Assembly (NCBI GenBank): GCA_910577045.1 | Contig: CAJTLB010000037.1 | Span: 1 to 11,318 of the forward strand | Direction: 5' to 3' | Source of the DNA: an uncultured Lachnospiraceae bacterium | GTDB taxonomy: Bacteria; Bacillota; Clostridia; Lachnospirales; Lachnospiraceae | DNA: 11,318 nucleotides | Shown here: piece by piece, positions 7,444 to 11,318 of the stretch | Numbering within the stretch: position 1 is the stretch's first letter | How the letters are laid out: each line of letters starts with the position of its first letter | Notes under the pieces: generated by a model | What the model was told of the DNA's origin: nothing | Databases searched by the model: none | The model's input: the letters and a program-made list of their open reading frames with translations, nothing else | Position numbers and translations under genes: made by a program

Positions 7444-8106
7444 ATGGCAAGAAAAAACAGGAATGGGAATCGTAAACCCAGGGAGCAACGTTCTCCAATA
7501 AAGATTCCAGAATTAGGATATTATTTAGTGGTTACTGATACAGAGGCTACTGAAAGATATTATTTTCAAGGATTGTATAAAGAACTTCCAAAAGAAATAC
7601 AAAGTAAATTAGTAATTAAGGTGGTAGAAACTAAGACAAGGGCAATGATTGATAAGTGCCTTGCAATGGCTGCCTATGATGCACAATATCGTATACCATG
7701 GATTGTATTTGACAGAGATAAGGTGAAAGATTTTGACGAGATAATTAGGAAAGCTGAGTCTTTGGGCATAAGGGCAGGGTGGTCGAATCCATGCTTTGAA
7801 ATTTGGATGTATTCTTATTATGGTACAATGCCATCTATTTTAGAATCTTGGATATGCTGTAGTGAGTTTGAAAAGATTTTTCAGAGAAAAACAGGGCAGA
7901 AGTACTCAAAGTCAGATACAACAGTGTATAAAAAAATTTTCCAGACAGGAGATGAAGAAGGAGCATTCCAAATAGCAAGACAGAAGTATAAGCAATGTAT
8001 ACGGGAAGGGAAGACTATCCCGTCCCAAATGTGCCCATGTACAACAGTTTATCAATTAGTGGAAGAAATAAGGAACAAAGTGAATTTGCTTAATAACAGG
8101 TTTTAG
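7444..8106 (+). CDS. RloB-like protein (Toprim-like), partner of the upstream ATPase
   Basis: The 220-residue protein matches the RloB pattern: a basic N-terminus, a first strand ending in an acidic turn (YYLVVTDTEATERYYFQGL, 26-44), an acidic DRD (90-92) after strand IPWIVF, SNPCFEIW (114-121), and a C-terminal TTVYQLVEEI (200-209). These correspond to the acidic Toprim-like positions thought to bind metal, so nuclease activity is possible. In RloB relatives, as recalled, the first motif usually reads EGE-x-TE; here it is DTE-A-TE, with Asp for the first Glu and Thr for Gly. Translation is coupled to the ATPase gene, whose stop lies just upstream (7436-7438). Paired RloA/RloB-like genes occur beside restriction loci and in the lactococcal AbiL abortive-infection system; by analogy this is probably the effector. 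An alternative GTG start at 7435 would add three residues. No terminator is obvious after the stop. Confidence 0.85.
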   Translation: MARKNRNGNRKPREQRSPIKIPELGYYLVVTDTEATERYYFQGLYKELPKEIQSKLVIKVVETKTRAMIDKCLAMAAYDAQYRIPWIVFDRDKVKDFDEIIRKAESLGIRAGWSNPCFEIWMYSYYGTMPSILESWICCSEFEKIFQRKTGQKYSKSDTTVYKKIFQTGDEEGAFQIARQKYKQCIREGKTIPSQMCPCTTVYQLVEEIRNKVNLLNNRF

Positions 8107-8153
8107 AGTTGTATATAAACATTATAAATGATGTGAATACCGTTTAGAATATA

Positions 8154-9857
8154 TTAGGCTAAATCTTTTATTTTATTTGCGATAAATAAAGTATCAGCGT
8201 GGTTTTCCCCTAATACTTTTTTATAAATAGAAAGAGATTTTTGATAAAACTCTTTTGCTGTTTGATAATCTTGGAGTGCCATATATACATCTGCTAAGTT
8301 ATTATAGTTAATAGCAATATAAGGATGATACTTACCAAAAAGTTTTTTTAATATTCCTAACGCATTTTGTAAAGCTGATATAGCTTTTTTATATTGTTGT
8401 GTTTGGGCATAGGAATTAGCTAAATGGTTATAACAAGTTGCAACAGATATATGTTCTTTTCCAAAAGATTGTATATTAATTTCTAAGGCTTGCTGATATA
8501 ATGTATTAGCATAATGATATTGTTTTTTGAAACAATAAATATCAGCTAAATTACAATAAGCAGTAGCCGTATATGGATGCTGCTTGCCAAATATAGATTT
8601 ATAAATAGGAAGGGCTTTTTTCATTACTAATTCAGCGTTTTCATAGTCCCCTTCTAAAGAATATAATACAGATAGGTTATTATAACAAGTAGCCGTTTCT
8701 GGCTGTTCTTCCCCTAATGTCGCCTTAGTTATTTGTAAAGCAGCTTTCAGTAAAGAAATAGCCTTTGTATATTCACCAGTTTTTTCGTATATATTGGCGA
8801 AGTTGCAATAGCAGGATGCTGTATTAGCATGGTTTTTCCCATATATTGTTTGGAATAAAGGCAAAGCTTTTTTATATAATTGTTTGGCTGTTTTATAATC
8901 GCCTAGATTAGCGTAGATATCCCCTAAATCGCTATAGCAAATGGCGGTAGTAGGATGGTTTTCCCCGAATTCTTTTAGCTGGGTTTCTAAAGAGTGTTCT
9001 AGTAAAATCTTGGCGTCTTTATATTTCCCAATTGTCCTATATAGGGAAGCTAGGTTAATACAACAAGAAATCGTGTCTGGATGGGCTTCCCCTAGTAAAG
9101 TGGTGCGGATTTGTTTTGATTTTTGAAAATAAGCTTCTGCTTGCCCATATAAGCCAAGGGACTGATAGGTATTTGCCAGATGGATATATAAGACAGACAT
9201 TTCAAGGTGCTTGGTGCCAAGGAGAGGTTCCCTGATTTTTTGGGCCTCTAAAAGCAAAGTAAGGCAGTTTTGGTAAAGCGCATTGTCTTTATATCGTAAA
9301 GCTTGATTTATTAAATTGGCAGATTCCATCAGGGCGTTTTTATATTCTGTGTTATCCAATTTATTATCAGGTATATCAATATTATCTGCTGATATAGATG
9401 GAATGTCCATTTGATTCTCTGGCAGGTAATTAGTAAAATAAATTTGCAATTTTAAATATGAATAAAAATCATACGCATATTTAGAAAGCATAGTATCGCC
9501 ATATGGCGTGGTAAGGAAAATAATATTTTTATGAAGGGCAGAAAGCATGTCCCTGCTAAAATTTAAGTGCTGTAAATCTTCTTCGGATTGTATGGCATAT
9601 TGTAAATTAGCAATAAAAATAGTTTGGATATCTGATAAGGTTTGGGCCCAACGATATAAGTCCTGAAAGGAATAACTCCCAGGATAGGTTTGGTAATTAT
9701 AAATTCCAACTGGCCCTCTTTTATATATATTTATAATTTCCTCTTGCATTTGGGCATCCGCTATAATTAAAAATAATCCATTTTCTGATTGGTTTATAAT
9801 CCAGCCAATAGACAAATATTCATCTTGATATTTAGGTGTAGGAATATGTTTAGACAT
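8154..9857 (-). CDS. TPR-repeat protein with non-Walker N-terminal domain, partner of P-loop ATPase
   Basis: This 567-residue protein has two parts. Residues 14-141 form an alpha/beta domain with strands LFLIIAD (28-34), TIFIANL (79-85) and NIIFLTT (111-117), an LNFSRDML motif (98-105) and DFYSYLKLQIYF (130-141). It has no Walker A. It resembles, from memory, the P-loop-like N-terminal region of some bacterial TPR proteins encoded beside ATPases. After an acidic linker (about 151-169) come TPR repeats of the kinesin-light-chain kind. The marker glycine of the L/F-G-x-x-H turn recurs at 214, 256, 298, 340, 382, 424, 466, 508 and 550, exactly 42 apart. No signal peptide or membrane segment is seen. 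It follows the ATPase by about 34 nt on the same strand. A GTG at 9869 would add four residues, but AGAAAGG (9872-9878) is only 2 nt before it; the ATG is 14 nt away, so the start is uncertain. Function unknown; a sensor or scaffold is inferred. Confidence 0.8.
   Translation of the reverse strand: MSKHIPTPKYQDEYLSIGWIINQSENGLFLIIADAQMQEEIINIYKRGPVGIYNYQTYPGSYSFQDLYRWAQTLSDIQTIFIANLQYAIQSEEDLQHLNFSRDMLSALHKNIIFLTTPYGDTMLSKYAYDFYSYLKLQIYFTNYLPENQMDIPSISADNIDIPDNKLDNTEYKNALMESANLINQALRYKDNALYQNCLTLLLEAQKIREPLLGTKHLEMSVLYIHLANTYQSLGLYGQAEAYFQKSKQIRTTLLGEAHPDTISCCINLASLYRTIGKYKDAKILLEHSLETQLKEFGENHPTTAICYSDLGDIYANLGDYKTAKQLYKKALPLFQTIYGKNHANTASCYCNFANIYEKTGEYTKAISLLKAALQITKATLGEEQPETATCYNNLSVLYSLEGDYENAELVMKKALPIYKSIFGKQHPYTATAYCNLADIYCFKKQYHYANTLYQQALEINIQSFGKEHISVATCYNHLANSYAQTQQYKKAISALQNALGILKKLFGKYHPYIAINYNNLADVYMALQDYQTAKEFYQKSLSIYKKVLGENHADTLFIANKIKDLA
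8202..9209 (-). repeat. Eight tandem TPR-coding units of exactly 126 bp
   Basis: The coding sequence of the TPR protein holds eight full units of 42 codons without any insertion or deletion. A degenerate unit comes before them and a partial one after. Each unit carries a Y/L-x-N-L-A/S-x-x-Y helix, an alanine-rich second helix and an (L/F)-G-x-x-H-P turn. The DNA copies have diverged clearly, so this is an old protein repeat and not a recent duplication. Confidence 0.85.
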
Positions 9858-9891
9858 AGGAGTATGCACAACCTTTCTGCTTGTAGAAAAC

Positions 9892-11199
9892 TTATGGATT
9901 TTCTTTTAAGAATCCCTGCTCTTTTAGAAATTGGATTACTAAGGGATGGACATTATGCCACCGTTTGCCATTGTATTCTAGTACAACCGATGCTTGGAGC
10001 ATATGAAGCAAAGTTTGTTTATTTTCAATTAGTTCTTTATTGCTATAATAAATGCTAGTTAAAAATTTATAATCATCTTTTTCAATCCGTTTGGTAAGGG
10101 TGGTTTTTAGTTCTTCTAAAGCCCTAGTGGCATCTTCCATAGATATGGTGCTGCTTTTCCGGCGATTTGCCCTTTTAGCGGAGGCATTGATTACATGGAA
10201 TAAATCTCGTAAAGAACCACCAGTAAGCCGGATTAGGGTATCGAGTACTTGCTCTTCAAATAAATGTAAATTCGCACGTTTTTTTACAATTCTTTCTATA
10301 ATTTCAATACCCCCTAGGCAAGAGCTTCCATCTATATTTTCTATTTTTATCATAGGGAGTGTCTGAGTAATAAAATATGCTTCCATAGAAGAAAATTTAA
10401 TATCATAGGAGAGCCCAATAGGGAAGGTATAAATAACAGTAAATGGCATACCAGAAAGAAGGGCAGCATAGTGATAAAATACATTCCACGCATTTTCAGG
10501 GTTTAGCTTATCTAAATCTTCCAATATAATGATAGGGAGATGGTTAGTCGTATTTTTTATTTCTTCTGTTACATCAGATAATAATTTTAGCCATTCACTA
10601 GAACGTATGCTAATCTGTTTTCTGTATTCTGTCCGGGTTTCCTCATTAAATTTTAAATCTGCTTTTATTTCTGCAAATAATTCCAAAATATTTGCAAAAA
10701 ACTTGGGAGTTTTCATAGAAAGCCCTGATTCTACAGAAGTAGCGGCAAGTTCTTGGGAAACAGAAATTTTTGTAGCTTGATCCCAGAATTCATTAATTTT
10801 ATAGATAAGTTCTTGGTTTAAGGCACAATTTGTTTCTTTGGCTATTTGTAATAATGCTTCTCCCATTAAAATAAATAAATCAGAATAAACAAGGTTTAAT
10901 AAGTCTAAATCTAAACTGCAAGCAATTGTTTTCACAGGGCATCCATTGTTTATAAGCCTAGAGGAAAGATGGTTTAGCTCTGTGCTTTTACCACATCCTC
11001 TATGCCCTAAAAGTAGGAAAGCATGGGGCTCTTGATTTTCTGTACAGGTTTCAAATATATCTTCAATAGGGGAAGTATATTTATCACTGGTGCGGTATTC
11101 CATTGTATTATCACAATAAAAAAATGTCATTTGCTCTATTTTTAAAGGTTCTGGTGAAAAAGCATTAATTATTTCAGAAACTTGGTTAGCATACTTCAT
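9892..11199 (-). CDS. STAND/AAA-like P-loop ATPase with C-terminal winged-helix-like end
   Basis: The 435-residue protein has Walker A GHRGCGKST (65-73, K71), Walker B IIILEDLDKL (223-232, E227/D228), a sensor-1-like strand FTVIYTFP (253-260) and GGSLRDLFHVI (327-337), where R331 may be sensor 2. A long central insert (about 125-215) is charged and helical. The last 60 or so residues, with LLHMLQASVVLEY and WHNVHPLVIQFL, look like a winged helix. This order fits STAND or Orc/Cdc6-like switch ATPases. No signal peptide, membrane segment or obvious effector domain is present. AGGAG (11206-11210) sits 6 nt before the ATG. The TPR gene follows closely, so the two are probably translated from one transcript and act together, with the ATPase as switch and the TPR protein as sensor or effector platform. 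A defence role is inferred from this architecture and from the RloA/RloB pair next door. Confidence 0.8.
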   Translation of the reverse strand: MKYANQVSEIINAFSPEPLKIEQMTFFYCDNTMEYRTSDKYTSPIEDIFETCTENQEPHAFLLLGHRGCGKSTELNHLSSRLINNGCPVKTIACSLDLDLLNLVYSDLFILMGEALLQIAKETNCALNQELIYKINEFWDQATKISVSQELAATSVESGLSMKTPKFFANILELFAEIKADLKFNEETRTEYRKQISIRSSEWLKLLSDVTEEIKNTTNHLPIIILEDLDKLNPENAWNVFYHYAALLSGMPFTVIYTFPIGLSYDIKFSSMEAYFITQTLPMIKIENIDGSSCLGGIEIIERIVKKRANLHLFEEQVLDTLIRLTGGSLRDLFHVINASAKRANRRKSSTISMEDATRALEELKTTLTKRIEKDDYKFLTSIYYSNKELIENKQTLLHMLQASVVLEYNGKRWHNVHPLVIQFLKEQGFLKENP

Positions 11200-11228
11200 A
11201 GTTTTCTCCTGCGGATTTTCTTTTATTT

Positions 11229-11265
11229 AAGGGTGTTATAAAATATTATATTTTATAACACCCTT
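11229..11265. repeat. Perfect 37-nt palindrome upstream of the ATPase-TPR operon
   Basis: AAGGGTGTTATAAAATAT (11229-11246) is repeated exactly as its reverse complement at 11248-11265, with one base between. The stem could form an 18-bp hairpin. Neither side is followed by a T-tract in its own direction, so it is not a standard terminator. It lies 30 nt before the ATPase start codon. It may be an operator, a leader hairpin or two abutting transposon ends. Confidence 0.85.
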
Positions 11266-11279
11266 CAGACTGTAGACAA
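11252..11279 (-). promoter_or_regulatory. Candidate promoter of the ATPase-TPR operon
   Basis: Reading leftwards, TTGTCT (11279-11274) and TATAAA (11257-11252) are separated by 16 bp. The -10 box lies inside the perfect palindrome, so a protein bound there would block transcription. The -35 match is moderate, and a TATAAT at 11250-11245 is an alternative -10 without a good partner. Confidence 0.4.
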
Positions 11280-11281
11280 AG

Positions 11282-11306
11282 TCCCGCACTCTTGTGCGGG
11301 ATTTTT
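11282..11306 (+). terminator. Rightward intrinsic terminator without a cognate gene
   Basis: TCCCGCAC (11282-11289) pairs perfectly with GTGCGGGA (11294-11301) around a TCTT loop and is followed by five T residues. It is a strong rightward terminator, yet the nearest genes to its left (8154-11199) run the other way. It could block antisense transcription or be left over from a gene that was displaced. Confidence 0.75.
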
Positions 11307-11318
11307 CTGTGCCAAGTG

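Noticed and set aside
8119..8136. ACATTAT/ATGATGT hairpin between the convergent operons as a bidirectional terminator.
   Set aside because: The stem is A/T-only apart from the ends, includes a wobble and lacks a T-tract.
11236..11316. Leftward open frame entering from the right edge, ending in RDFVYSLKGVIKYNIL, as the tail of a transposase-like gene.
   Set aside because: Only 26 residues, and it would be read through both the terminator stem and the perfect palindrome, which explain the sequence better. It should be rechecked if sequence to the right is available.
1..11318. CRISPR array, tRNA or rRNA gene, complete insertion sequence.
   Set aside because: No regularly spaced direct repeats, no cloverleaf-like tRNA segments and no intact transposase were seen on either strand.

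Overview
The window is AT-rich DNA with closely packed genes, Shine-Dalgarno sites of the AGGAGG type, a textbook sigma-A promoter and protein families common in gut Clostridia. A low-GC Gram-positive anaerobe, probably of the Lachnospiraceae, is the best guess. That is inferred from composition and style, not from a marker gene.

Left part (1-4919, + strand). A possible C-terminal scrap of an upstream gene is followed by a perfect-consensus promoter and a leader containing a hairpin with a U-tract. Then comes a three-gene run: a polytopic membrane protein resembling GT-C type glycosyltransferases, a cytoplasmic GH43 glycosidase with a C-terminal beta-sandwich module, and a DraRnl/DRB0094-type RNA ligase. 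A strong hairpin after the ligase probably ends the transcript. The first two genes suggest handling of cell-surface polysaccharide or sugar. The RNA ligase is a surprising third member.

Middle (5016-5876, - strand). A YfcE/MJ0936-like metallophosphoesterase converges on the RNA ligase. A 299-bp AT-rich region separates it from the next gene and carries a clear promoter reading rightwards.

Right part (6119-11318). A promoter drives a two-gene RloA/RloB-like (AbiL-like) pair: an ABC-type AAA ATPase and a Toprim-like RloB protein with overlapping translation signals. Convergent to it is a second two-gene operon on the - strand: a STAND/AAA-like P-loop ATPase (transcribed first), then a protein with a non-Walker N-terminal domain and at least eight TPR repeats of exactly 42 residues. 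This ATPase plus TPR pair looks like a sensor/switch module and is the best candidate for a little-described, possibly anti-phage, system. Upstream of it lie a perfect 37-nt palindrome and a rightward terminator with no cognate gene, which may mark the edge of inserted DNA.

All functions are read from motifs by eye. No database search was possible.
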